From assembly GCA_022414725.1 (NCBI GenBank), contig CM039463.1, positions 56,477,761 to 56,541,760 of the forward strand: DNA of 64,000 nt. The letters are read 5' to 3'. Of this stretch, positions 47,510 through 56,648 are shown in pieces. The DNA is from Microglena sp. YARC (taxonomy: Eukaryota > Chlorophyta > Chlorophyceae > Chlamydomonadales > Chlamydomonadaceae). The notes below the pieces were generated by a model. The model had not been told where the DNA came from, made no database searches, and was given only the letters and a program-made list of their open reading frames with translations. How positions within the stretch are numbered: position 1 is the stretch's first letter; each line of letters begins with the position of its first letter. The position numbers and the translations under genes were made by a program.

Positions 47510-47854
47510 ATGATTTCGACAACTGTCCCAGCTACCGGATGGACTGTGGTGTTGAGCAGCAACTGCGAACACTGTCGGTTGTTTGCAACATATTACATTT
47601 CTTGGTTGGAATGCGAGGATGCGAGAGTTGTTGTCAATGACCTATCACATCTCGAGGTCCGAGACCTGCTGAAGTTGTTGAGGATCACGAGGTTTCCAGC
47701 AATCGTGTACAAAAAGGAGATCTTCGAAGGAGCCAATGCATACGATAAGATGCAAGAAATTACAGGTGTCGCGTGGGAAGGAACAAAAGAAAGCACAACC
47801 ACACAGGAATTGAGTAGCATACAGGGCATTAAGGCATTCATAAAAAATGCCTAA
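47510..47854 (+). CDS. Thioredoxin/glutaredoxin-like protein
   Basis: The 114-residue protein has a CxxC redox motif (SSNCEHCRLF, residues about 17-21), a helix, a strand and a cis-Pro motif TRFPAIVY followed by KKEIFEG, the layout of thioredoxin-fold oxidoreductases. NCLDVs often carry such proteins for disulfide formation in virions, but a cellular glutaredoxin-like role is equally possible. The C-terminal 35 residues are extra. Intact. Confidence 0.6.
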   Translation: MISTTVPATGWTVVLSSNCEHCRLFATYYISWLECEDARVVVNDLSHLEVRDLLKLLRITRFPAIVYKKEIFEGANAYDKMQEITGVAWEGTKESTTTQELSSIQGIKAFIKNA

Positions 47855-48029
47855 ACGACAGCGACTGCGTCGATGAGAACTACATTGATAACACGCCCCG
47901 CGAAGGGAAAAGTTGCAACAGTTGACTCGTTTGCTTTCCGAAAATAAGTAAGCCTAACAGTGTATAAGGAATTTGTTCTCTCTCTTCCTTCGCACACGAC
48001 CGACCACCTATATTAAGCTTCGAGTTGCC

Positions 48030-49876
48030 ATGAAGTACAGGCTTCCCATAGCTGCCCTCTCCCTGATTTTCGTAACCGGTATCTCGTGCACCTACCTCAA
48101 GGTGAGCGTGCTCAATGCCGACGTGCTGACCACCAAACTGCGTGCGTGGTTTGTGCAGAACCCCGAGGACCGCCCGTACCCCCCCGTCATCGGAGTCACC
48201 CGGTACGACAGGGCACTCGTCGCCGGTCCCCTGGGCGACGTTCTCGTCCCGCACGCCCGCGAAGTGGTGTACCCGCTCGTCTCGGAACCGAGGATGCCGT
48301 TCTACGCCCTGATCCAACGCCTGCGCCACTTTCCCCGCGCGGAGAGCCACGCCAAGCTGTTCTCGGTGGTCCACAGCTACGGGTTCATGACGTTCCATTT
48401 CATGTACGAAATCGTACCCAAGATCGCCGAGGGCATCGCGCTCCTGCGCGCAGACCCCGAGGTGAAGCTTCTCGTCTGGAAGAACGACACAACGTGGATC
48501 CAGACGCTATTCGACCTTCCCGCGCACAGAATCGTGCAGTACGACCACCACACCGTGTACCACGCAGACAAGCTGTTCGTACCGTCTCCGGGGCACACCG
48601 GCTACACGAACCCCGAGCTGGTGCGAGCTCTCCTCGCGCACCTGCCCGCGCGGGTCGAAAACGACAGGCCCTACGTTCTCTACGCATCCCGCGGGTCGTC
48701 GAGCGATCGCAGGGTGCGCAACGATCAAGAGCTAATCGAGGCGCTGCGCCACGCGTCGCCCTACCCGCTCGTCGTCTTCACCGACCGCGAAACACCGACG
48801 CAGATCGTCGCCCTCTTCCCCTGCCCGTCGGGCGTCTCTACGAAGAGCGACCAGGACTCCGGGACGGGCCAGGACTACAGGGGGGAGATCAACGACCCCG
48901 GTGAGAGCAGTTCGCTGCGCAAAGACAAGAGTGCCTCCTTTTGCTCAGGATGCGGTGCGGGGCGCATGGGCGACGGCGCGTCCTGCTGGCCGTGCGCGCC
49001 CGGATGGTTTGCGCCGGATACGGAGGCGAACCCGACGTGCCGCATTTGCCCTCTGAACACCTTCGCGGCCGTGGACGCCGCGCGGTGCGTCTCGTGCCCG
49101 GCGGGAACGGGAACGGTACTCTCTGGGGGGCAAAGCGCTGAGGACTGCGTGGACGTCGCGCTCGCTATTTTGTACCGCGCGGAGCTGAACGGCGTCATCG
49201 ACATCGTTCTCAAGATGACTCCGCGGTCCTCGCCGCCACCCGACACCAGACTCGCGCTCACGGAATGGGAGTGGACAGTCTTCGGGAACGACTCATCGTC
49301 GGCGCAGACCCTGCCCTCGACAAACCACGACTGGCGCTCGCTCATTTCCGAAACCCAGTGCGACAGCGACGACCCGTACATACCCAGGTGCTATGCATCG
49401 CGCCTCACCATAGCCTTCAGCGGAATCGATTACTCGATCCTCGAGACCGACCCCGAGGCCTTGCAGGTCTTCAACGACTCCGTGCGCGCAGAGATCGCAA
49501 AGAGCCTGGACGTCCCGAACGAGCTCGTCTCAATTACGGGCATACGCCCGGGGTCGGTGGTCGTGGACGTCACGGTTAGGTACGCGAACGAACCACCCGC
49601 GACGGAGAACATCGTGTTCCAGGAGACCTTCAAGAACACGTGGGGGGTCACAGAGGTCTCCGTGTCCCCCGAGCCTGAACCGCCCCCCCCATCATCACGG
49701 ATGCGCCCACACCTCAGATGCCATCGGAAGACGGATCCAGGGGCGGTTTGAGCATCGCGCTGGGCGTCGGGTTGGGAGTCGGTCTGGGCACGATTTTGAT
49801 TGCTACCATCGTCGTCATTCTTATCTTGCGCAGAAAACGACGCATTGCGGCCGCGGCCGCAACTTCGAACGACTGA
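48030..49876 (+). pseudogene. GT61-like glycosyltransferase fused to Cys-rich and membrane-anchor parts, frameshifted
   Basis: The ATG at 48030 gives a signal anchor (PIAALSLIFVTGISCTYL). Residues about 60-260 resemble GT61/DUF563 glycosyltransferases (HSYGFMTFHFMYEIVPKIAE, KLFVPSPGHTGYTNPELV, VLYASRG). The transferase part is cut short. A Cys-rich segment follows (CSGCGAGRMG ... CWPCAPGWFAPDTEA ... CVSCPAGTG), then a region ending GSVVVDVTVRYANEP that resembles SEA-type domains. The open frame runs to 49751, but a C8 run at 49683-49690 shifts it; one more C restores 61 codons with a membrane helix (GVGLGTILIATIVVILIL), a basic stop-transfer and TGA 49874-49876. GC is much higher than in neighbours, so it is likely a host gene. 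It may be intact if the C run is an assembly error. Confidence 0.5.
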
Positions 49877-49994
49877 TGTTCGTAAAGTTTTAATACAGAA
49901 CGAATACAGTAGGAGACACAAATTGTGGGACACCTTACCGGTGACCCACAATTGCGCATCCCCCTGTCCGTCCGTACATTAATTCATTATTGAG

Positions 49995-50982
49995 TTATGC
50001 GGTTGCCACCCGTTGTTTGTACCAGTTCCCTGCTTTCCTGTACAACGCCTTACGAACGTCGTTCACATTGAATCCGTTTTCTTCGATCGTGTCTCGTTCC
50101 TCCTTGAACACGTCTCGGCACACCCATGACGAAAACTCAGAGACGCTATGTATCCGCAACTCCACGCCCTGTTCAACCAGGCACTCGATGCCTTGGCTCA
50201 ACCGAGACTCGGTCGTGACGGACTCGACGAACTCGGTCACAGTCTTGATGTACTCTGTCTGCGACGGCACCGCTTGCTTCGTGACGGCGGTGCAATGCGT
50301 CTTGCCTTCGTCTTGAACCACAGACGAGACGATGGGTGGTCCACGCACGTCCACACGATGCCCTCGCACCACCCTTGACGCCGGCCAGCTGGTACGCGAA
50401 CGGACACTCTGCATCTACGGAGTTCGTGAGATCCGCCATGTAGTCTTGCGCGGGCTGCGTGTCGCTCATGTCGACTTCCACCTCGTACGTCGGAAAGTTC
50501 ATGATGTTGAAGATCCATTCCTCCTGACAGAACATTGTGCTGTACTTGGTCATGTCAACCCATTCATAGTCGATTCTGATCGCAAATATCACAAACATCT
50601 TGGCGAGCTTACACAGGGCCACCTTGCTCTGCACACCTTGACCGCAGTACTCGCCACATACGACGATGTTCGATCTTATATCTGCTCCATGGATCGCTTG
50701 GATACGATCGAACAGATCGGAGTACTTCTTCGCAGTCAGAAACATGTGGCAGCCTTGGTTGTCGTTGTCGACTGACAGGATTCTGTTTCGAGACTGAATG
50801 GTGTCGACGAAGTCAGGGGTTCCAGTAATGAAGTGCCTCACAATGTCCGAGTGCGTCCCGGGCAGTTTGACCGTGCCTCGGAACTTGAGCGTCTGCGGGA
50901 TCGCGCTTCCGAAGACGTACGGCAACTCTTTCAGGACGTTCCTGAACTGCTGGATCGGGGGAAATGGAATGAAGGCCGGCAT
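49995..50982 (-). pseudogene. Rnl2-like RNA ligase, two frameshifts
   Basis: ATP-dependent RNA ligases join RNA ends via a lysyl-AMP intermediate. Motif I KLPG is in FRGTVKLPGTHSDIV, motif III in NIVVCGEYCGQGVQ, IIIa in FVIFAIRIDYEW, motif IV in CEGIVWTC and motif V in WFKTKG. The start MPAFIPFPPIQQF (ATG 50982) is chosen because sequence upstream is the translated end of the 51013 element. Two single-base deletions break the frame: near 50371, before CEGIVW, and near 50313 where GGG is read as GG. The C-terminal part (49995-50310) is then in a third ORF. With both bases restored the gene would be complete, so it may be a recent pseudogene or a sequencing artefact. Confidence 0.65.
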
Positions 50983-51012
50983 TCGACTAACATACAGGTG
51001 TCGGTGGAGCCT

Positions 51013-51098
51013 TACGGTAGTTCTCAAATAAAGTGGGACACACCTTATAATCATCCAGACTGCAGATCGTTGCTTTTGGGCAACGTTGGGGGGGTGAA
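51013..51098 (+). repeat. Left terminal inverted repeat of the Fanzor element
   Basis: It pairs with 56250-56335. It contains GGGACACACCTTATAATCAT and GATCGTTGC-TTTTGGGCAACG, the latter a small hairpin (CGTTGC..GCAACG). Confidence 0.8.
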
Positions 51099-51275
51099 GA
51101 GGTAACCGTCACATCTGTCACATCTGGCGCACCATGTGAATCTTTTGACAACTAGGGCATTGCCTTCGGGGCTTATAGTGTGTGGTATCGGCCAGGTTCT
51201 GCAGTTGGGGTTCTCTACCAACCATTGCGCGATTCGTTGGCGCCACTCTGTAATCGCTTCATTTTGCGTGTCTCC

Positions 51276-51375
51276 TACACTCGACGGAATACTAAAATGA
51301 AACCGCTTTCTGGAGTGTACCGTACACCTTATGGTGTAACCTCATGGTGTAGCAACCCACATTGCAGTGGAACAC
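51276..51375 (+). repeat. Second type of terminal sequence, next to the Fanzor 3' end
   Basis: TACACTCGACGGAATACTAA begins a block also present at 40450 and, inverted, at 27842. Inside is a conserved hairpin ACACC-TTAT-GGTGT (TTAC in the other copies) followed by CATGGTGTAGCAACCCA. It ends about 25 bp from the last Fanzor codon. In TnpB and Fanzor systems the guide RNA is commonly made from this position, so this is a candidate region for it (inference). Confidence 0.5.
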
Positions 51376-51397
51376 CATCATGTTTTTTTGTAGCCCA

Positions 51398-53740
51398 TCA
51401 ACAACACGCATCCCTGCAAAATGGAAGCAGTCTCCCTTGACCCAACAGTTCCATGCAGTGCAGCCTTGCGATTGTGAGAGCAGAGGAGCGGTCCCGGTCC
51501 GAGTAAGTGCTGGTTTCTGGAGAGAATCGCAGTCCTCGTACCTCAGGGTACCGCTTGATCGAGTTGTTGTCGGCAAGAGAGGGGGCTAAGCCACCCCTCC
51601 TGTGTTTTTCTTGGATTTTTTTACGTGTGCAGTACACCCTCACCGCCAACTGGTCGCGATAAGAGACCTTTGGAGTCTCCTTCAATGGGGTGTGACCCAA
51701 CAACTCGTAACCTAGACGAATCTGATCTTCCGTGGTTATTTGGACACTTGGAATCTTGTAAACACATTCCTTCTTGGCACCCGGTTTCCCAAGGACATGA
51801 GAGTCGTCTTGAATTCATCTGTCACATGAACCTCCTCTGTTGAAGAGGCGCTTGCAGGAAGCGAACATAGATCCCGTAGGCACAGCTACCTCTCCTGGTC
51901 CGGTAGCCTTCAGCTTCGTGATTGCAGAACCATATGCTACGCGAACCCTCAGGTCAGGATGATCCAACTTCATGTTGCGCTTGATCCCTGCCCAAAATGA
52001 GTCCATAGCCTTGCGCTTGCCAATGTACCTCTGAAAGTTGTCTCGGGATTCTCTGCGACGGAGTGCCATCCTCCACCACTCGTCGGAAAACGTAGCGTAA
52101 TTTTTCAAGTAAGCCGAGATATCATCCTTCCTGGATGTACTCAACGCTGCTCCATTTTCACGCAGAGACTCCCATCTAGGAATCATGTTTTCTTGCTGTT
52201 TTTTCTGTTTCTTGATACCAGACTTGTGGTCAAAAGCTCCGCTTGTAAGCTTCCATGTCTTGCTTTTGTCGTCTGCCAGATACGTGACTGTAGCGATGTT
52301 GCTCCTACCAGGATCCACACCCAGAACGACGATACCCATATCGGGCAATGTCGTTTTGAGTTTTTGGTCATACTGTTCTGAGACGCTCATACCTTCCTCG
52401 TCACGAGACCTCTTACTTTTATTCTTCAGATCGGATACACGAACCTGTACTGTCTTGCTGTACTGCATGCTCAATGAGACTCCGTCAGTACAGATGCTAC
52501 AATCGAACACCCACCCCGTCTTGACAGGTGGTTTCTTGAAGAAGGAACCTGCGACTGTTTTTCGGGCGTTCACGAGCGTGTCATACCTACCCTTTGCATG
52601 TCTGTACTCGTCAGTAGCCTTGATATCCTTAACGTCAGCATCGTACTTCTGTTGGGCCAACTTGTATGCATCCCATTCACCAGGACCACATGATTTTTTC
52701 TTCTTAACTGAAGGCTTCAGAGGCAACATGAAGCGGTCGGGATCCTTTACATTTTCCCACTTTGAAAGCTCGACGATGTTTGGGTCTTTGGGGGAAACAC
52801 GTACCTGAACAGGTTCACGAGGGTCTCATGTCAAGGCGGACATGCGCCCGTTGGACATTAAAGATGGGCATCAACCGGATACGACGTGCACCAATAGCCT
52901 CCAACCGTGTCTGCATCCAATAATTGAACCAGACCATGGTCGGGAAGTCCATGTCTTTGCCATAGTCATCATAAAGTTGACTTCCATCTGGAACTTTCAG
53001 CCTGACTCGAACTTCACGGACGTACACCTGAACAGACTCTGGCCAAGATTCCATCTCCTGTATTTCTTGTTGGATGACCCTCATCACGTCGTACACACGG
53101 ATGGTCTTCGGAGCTCCCAGTGCATTCAAAGTAGCCTTAGTGAGGCGGGTCAGACGAGGTACCAAAGGAACCCATGCGTTGTTCGACACGACAGTGCTCA
53201 ATGTGTGACCGGCATAGTTCAAAACCTGGTCGAAATAGATAGGGTAGGAGTTGATGTAGTCAGGGTCATCGCTACCAAGCACCTTTCCGATTACGTCTTT
53301 CACGGCTTCGTATGATATTCTACTCTCTTCATCTGGAAAGACGCCGTCAACTCCGATCCTTAGCCAATCCTTCCAGTAGGTATCCTTCATATCGTACATA
53401 TTAGGAATCGGCAGGTCGCCCTCCATGAGCCTCGTGACATGGAAAGTCAGCACCAGACTGGAACGCCGTAACATGCGGCTCACCACATTGACGAGCTGAT
53501 CCACATGCCCCCTGAACTTACCGAATTCTTCATCGTCAAGACTGATTGCCTTCTTCAGGGCGCATTTCACGACGCACATCTTTTCCACCGTCTTGTACTC
53601 TGGAGGGGGTCTGGCGATGAGACCATGGTCTTCGCATAAACGGACAATATCGTCCTTCTTGTCCTTTGAGGAGTATGCTACTTCGGCCAATTTTAGTAGC
53701 TCCTTCAATTTCGCGACTGTCGACCGGCACACCGAGCGTG
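51398..53740 (-). pseudogene. Fanzor (eukaryotic TnpB-like RNA-guided nuclease), frameshifted
   Basis: Minus-strand ORFs 53897-52815, 52729-51815 and 51703-51398 form one Fanzor. The N-terminal part has a SAP-like start (LKELLKLAEVAYSSKDKKDD) and the Fanzor landmark RLMPIFNVQRAHVRLDM. The middle has RuvC-I GVDPGRSNIATVTY, with the catalytic Asp, then FQRYIGKRKAMDSFW and VRVAYGSAITKLKATGPGE. The end has VTDEFKTT, VRGLRFSPE and the RuvC-III-like SDRDRSSALTIA. The CxxC zinc finger after EFKTT is not seen. Three breaks occur, near 52815, 51830 and 51748; the last is one A short in an A run. The N-terminus stops at about 53740, where the divergent gene begins. Likely inactive unless the breaks are errors. 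Confidence 0.75.
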
Positions 53741-53745
53741 AAACG

Positions 53746-55170
53746 ATGCGTTCCGCCAACCTGTACAAGGGTGCAGCTGCCCCTGTGGGCGTGCACCGGA
53801 TGGAGGACCGAGGAGGGTCCCAACGGGACCTCATCTTTCGAACCCCCCTGGGTGAGATGTCGCGAGGGCCTGCCACGACGACGGTCAAGAGCGTCACTGA
53901 CTACGGTCGAAGCGGTATGTCGGCCCCTGGCAACGCGCGAATGGAGACCGGGTCTCGCACGCGCCCTGGAACTCTCACTACGGCCGTCAAGGCGTTGGTC
54001 GCACCTTTGCAGGATGTGCTGCGCACGACGCGTAAGGAGGAGTACCTCGATTCGGCGCCTGTGGTGGACCTTGTAGGATCTCACGGCGTTTCCAAGCTCA
54101 CGGTGTACAACTCGCAGGATGTTGCGCGAACGACGCTCAAGGATGTTCTCCTCGATTCGGCTCCTGTGGTGAACCTTGTAGGATCTCACGGCGTTCCCAA
54201 GCTCACGGTGTACGACTCGCAGGATGTCACGCGAACGACGCTCAAGGATGTTCTACTCGATTCGGCGCCTGTATTGAACCTTGTAGGATCTCACGGCGTT
54301 CCCAAGCTCACGGTGTACGACTCGCAGGATGTCACGCGAACGACGCGCAAGGAGGTGGGTATCCACGACAGACATCATACTGGCAACTTTGCGGGCGGCT
54401 CTGTGTCACGCCGAGGTCCTGTGGTGGATCCTGATTCTGGAGCGCGTCACACGCTTCGCGAGGCGACCGCTGTCAACCCTGACGGTCATCAACGTAATTT
54501 GTATGCGAAGAACGTTGGTGGCGTTGTTTACTCGGCTGATGACGCGGCGCCCGATGCGACTCGTAAGGACGTTGCGGTGGGTCAGGATCGTGGTGGTGGC
54601 TTGCCAACGATGACATCTGGACGCGGAGCTTACAGTGTTTCAGTGTTGGAACCTCCTCGAGCGACTATGCGTGAGACGGCCGCTGATTCGGGAACACGGT
54701 TCGGTGTGTCTCGGCTTGCAGAGAGTTCTGGTGCGTACGTTGTGGCCAAGCCCGACAGTTTAGAGGCGATGATGCGCAGCACGACGACTGACGGGTCTGA
54801 GTACTATGGTACTTCTGAGTCTGGTGTGACCGGACCGGTTTCGCGTGCCGACGTCGGTTCGGTGGAGCCCGCGCTGTCTCGTGAGGCGCTTGTGATGACT
54901 GGGCGCGAATTTCTGGTTGACAGGAGGGGGTGTGACGCTCCGGCTGGGGCGCGGTTCGGTGCCGGCGTAGCTGAGATGGGTGTTGTTGGAGACGAACGTG
55001 GCGGGGACCCTGCTTTGCGTGACGGTGGGTGGCAGAGTAGGTACTTGAATTCTAGTGTCGCTGGGGGAGGTGACATGTTGTTGCCTTACAACACTGTCGA
55101 GCCTGATCCTGAGCCGCGGTACACGGTGGACCGTTTGATGGGTGACATAGAGGGCAGACGTGCACAATAA
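53746..55170 (+). CDS. Virion-like protein with repeated TTRKE/TLKD motifs
   Basis: I start at ATG 53746 (MRSANLYKGAAAPVGVHR), since upstream the frame overlaps Fanzor coding DNA. The 474-residue protein is built of spaced motifs of the form T-[TLM]-[RK]-[KED] (RTTRKEEYLD, RTTLKDVLLD, HTLREATA, DATRKDVAV, ATMRETAAD). Three tandem copies of a unit of about 39 residues (LNLVGSHGVPKLTVYDSQDV) lie at about 54040-54350. This pattern resembles a family of NCLDV structural proteins (DUF5899-type, recalled from memory). A capsid or internal virion role is inference. GC-rich and intact, it sits as cargo between Fanzor pieces. Confidence 0.55.
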   Translation: MRSANLYKGAAAPVGVHRMEDRGGSQRDLIFRTPLGEMSRGPATTTVKSVTDYGRSGMSAPGNARMETGSRTRPGTLTTAVKALVAPLQDVLRTTRKEEYLDSAPVVDLVGSHGVSKLTVYNSQDVARTTLKDVLLDSAPVVNLVGSHGVPKLTVYDSQDVTRTTLKDVLLDSAPVLNLVGSHGVPKLTVYDSQDVTRTTRKEVGIHDRHHTGNFAGGSVSRRGPVVDPDSGARHTLREATAVNPDGHQRNLYAKNVGGVVYSADDAAPDATRKDVAVGQDRGGGLPTMTSGRGAYSVSVLEPPRATMRETAADSGTRFGVSRLAESSGAYVVAKPDSLEAMMRSTTTDGSEYYGTSESGVTGPVSRADVGSVEPALSREALVMTGREFLVDRRGCDAPAGARFGAGVAEMGVVGDERGGDPALRDGGWQSRYLNSSVAGGGDMLLPYNTVEPDPEPRYTVDRLMGDIEGRRAQ

Positions 55171-55191
55171 GACCACCAACAATAAAAAATA

Positions 55192-55590
55192 TCATCTGCA
55201 TGAAGTTTGTATTGTGTTTGCTGTTGTTGTAGCAGTTAATGGGCGGTTCGTAGACTTCTGGTACTTGCGGATCTCGCGCAGGGCGACGGTGCCGGGGCGG
55301 TACCTGTGAGGTTTCTTCACGTCCCGTTCAGCACTGATTGTCATCTTCGCCGTCTCCAATTGAGGTACCAACAACACATCGTAGCAAGCGGCCAAGGAAT
55401 TTGTTGTCTGGTCCCTAAACTCTTTCTTGAGGTAAAAAATTCTCTTCCGAATGCGAATCATCTGCTTCTTTATCTTCATCCTCTCTTTTGATCGTAAGGT
55501 TTTCTCAGTATCCAACCTTGACTGCAGATTGTCATGAACCAGCAGGAATTTGACAAGGTCGGATGCCTGTCCCTATCAATTAAAACAGTG
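55192..55590 (-). pseudogene. Fanzor RuvC-II fragment fused to a histone H3 core fragment
   Basis: Reading the minus strand, [40 protein letters not shown] and [14 protein letters not shown] correspond to the Fanzor segment that contains the RuvC-II Glu (here in PQLETAKM). Nine codons later, in the same frame, the sequence becomes histone H3: [20 protein letters not shown] then QKST (55249-55320), 24 residues without a mismatch to plant/algal H3. After that it is unrelated ([12 protein letters not shown]). The H3 DNA is GC-rich, unlike the Fanzor part. This Fanzor is a different one from the 51.4-53.7 kb gene and its next segment is on the opposite strand at 55713. Confidence 0.7.
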
Positions 55591-55712
55591 TATCGTTTCA
55601 TAAAACTCATTGGTTTTACAAGAAAAAAGAGCAAACTCCGTGGACAGTGTAAAGGGGACTTAGTTCCACTTGTCACTGAATTTTGTACATTTTTTTTGAC
55701 TTCGTAGCTCCG

Positions 55713-56151
55713 ATGGAGAAGAGCACGAAGGTACTCGTCGGTTTTGGTGATTGGAAAGGTCTGGGGGCGACACCAATCTCTAGGCGGACTTGTGGCTATT
55801 CGTTTCGAGCTTCGTAGCCGCGAAAACGTTATCATGGAGGACGTCGATGAGTTCAGAACATCTCAACGATGCAGCTGCTGTGAGACCCGACTTTGCAACA
55901 TGGTTGCACTCACTCATCGTAAGAAGCAAGACGGTACTTGGGAATGTACGGAAGGACGCAAGCGGATTCACAAGATTCTCCACTTCAAAAGCAGTCAAAG
56001 AGGAGCGACACGCAAACAGAGCGGCGGTAGGCTCCACTGCGGGAAGACTTGGGACCGCGACGTGAATGCTTCCAGGAACATCCTGATGCTTACACTCCAC
56101 CAAGTCTTTGGGAGAGAGAGACCTCTCGCGTTTCGCCGAGAGGTTCCTTGA
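55713..56151 (+). pseudogene. Second Fanzor, C-terminal fragment with zinc finger and RuvC-III
   Basis: The plus strand codes MEKSTKVLVGFGDWKG, then shifts by one base near 55780 to the frame with VDEFRTSQRCSCCETRL, the Fanzor/TnpB zinc-finger region (CSCC, later LHCGK), and WDRDVNASRNIL with the RuvC-III Asp. The usual C-terminus follows (FGRERPLAFRREVP). The RuvC-II part of the same gene is inverted at 55330-55590, so the gene was split by an inversion. Not functional as it stands. Confidence 0.75.
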
Positions 56152-56249
56152 AAAATCCACCAACACCTGATACTGATATGGGGACACAGACGGTTGAACG
56201 GTTCACCACAGAGGCGACTCGGAATATCTTCGAGAATATCTTCAACCTG

Positions 56250-56335
56250 CTGCACCCCCCAACGTTGCCCAAACGCAACGATCTGCAGTCTGGATGATTA
56301 TAAGGTGTGTCCCACTTTATTTGAGAACAACTGTA
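56250..56335 (-). repeat. Right terminal inverted repeat of the Fanzor element
   Basis: It pairs with 51013-51098 and ends ...GAGAACAACTGTA. The same type of end is at 42560-42623 and 43255-43350. Confidence 0.8.
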
Positions 56336-56344
56336 TGTATTACC

Positions 56345-56551
56345 ATGGAAGAGCACAGTAGTGACTTAAAAACAGTAGGTGAGAGGATCGAACATATAAT
56401 ACACGAGATGGATTCTTTGCATGAAGCGACAGGCGTGGAGTATTTCAAAGCCCAGGCATTAGCATGGTCCGGATGGGTGTGGATGCTACAAGATAGAAAG
56501 CGACGAGAGTGGAAGATTACATCCCCTGGGGATGCTCAGGGAATGGATTGA
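56345..56551 (+). CDS. Small hypothetical protein, 68 aa
   Basis: It starts at the ATG just outside the Fanzor element (MEEHSSDLKTVGERIEHIIH). It is amphipathic-helical with a Trp-rich middle (ALAWSGWVWMLQD). The longer frame begins inside the element end and is not natural. Unrecognised. Confidence 0.4.
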   Translation: MEEHSSDLKTVGERIEHIIHEMDSLHEATGVEYFKAQALAWSGWVWMLQDRKRREWKITSPGDAQGMD

Positions 56552-56648
56552 TTGATAATGCAAACACACGCACGCAGAGTGATAGGCGAACGGAGGATAG
56601 AGAGATAGAGAGATAGGATAGGTAACTGGAAACCAGACGACAAGCTGA

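Larger units (their letters stand above)
51013..56335 (+). mobile_element. TA-ended element with about 86-bp inverted repeats carrying Fanzor genes (5323 bp)
   Basis: The left end, starting TACGGTAGTTCTCAAATA, and the reverse complement of the right end, starting TACAGTTGTTCTCAAATA, match along about 86 bp (51013-51098 and 56250-56335) with only a few differences. Both edges carry TA, the target of Tc1/mariner-type elements. The cargo is a Fanzor pseudogene (minus), a virion-like repeat protein (plus) and pieces of a second Fanzor. No DDE transposase is visible. Association of Fanzor with DNA transposons and giant viruses is established. That this whole interval moved as one unit is inference. 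Confidence 0.6.

Noticed and set aside
47973..48029. Longer N-terminus (MFSLFLRTRPTTYIK) for the glycosyltransferase-like gene
   Set aside because: It would begin with TTG; the ATG at 48030 directly gives a normal signal anchor.
51013..51098. Repeated N-terminal peptide IRCVPLYLRTTV shared by several ORFs (51054, 56294, 42577)
   Set aside because: It is the translation of the transposon terminal repeat, not a leader peptide; natural starts lie downstream.
55192..55515. A histone H3 gene
   Set aside because: Only 24 residues of H3 are present, without the tail or the histone fold remainder; it is a fragment inside another frame.
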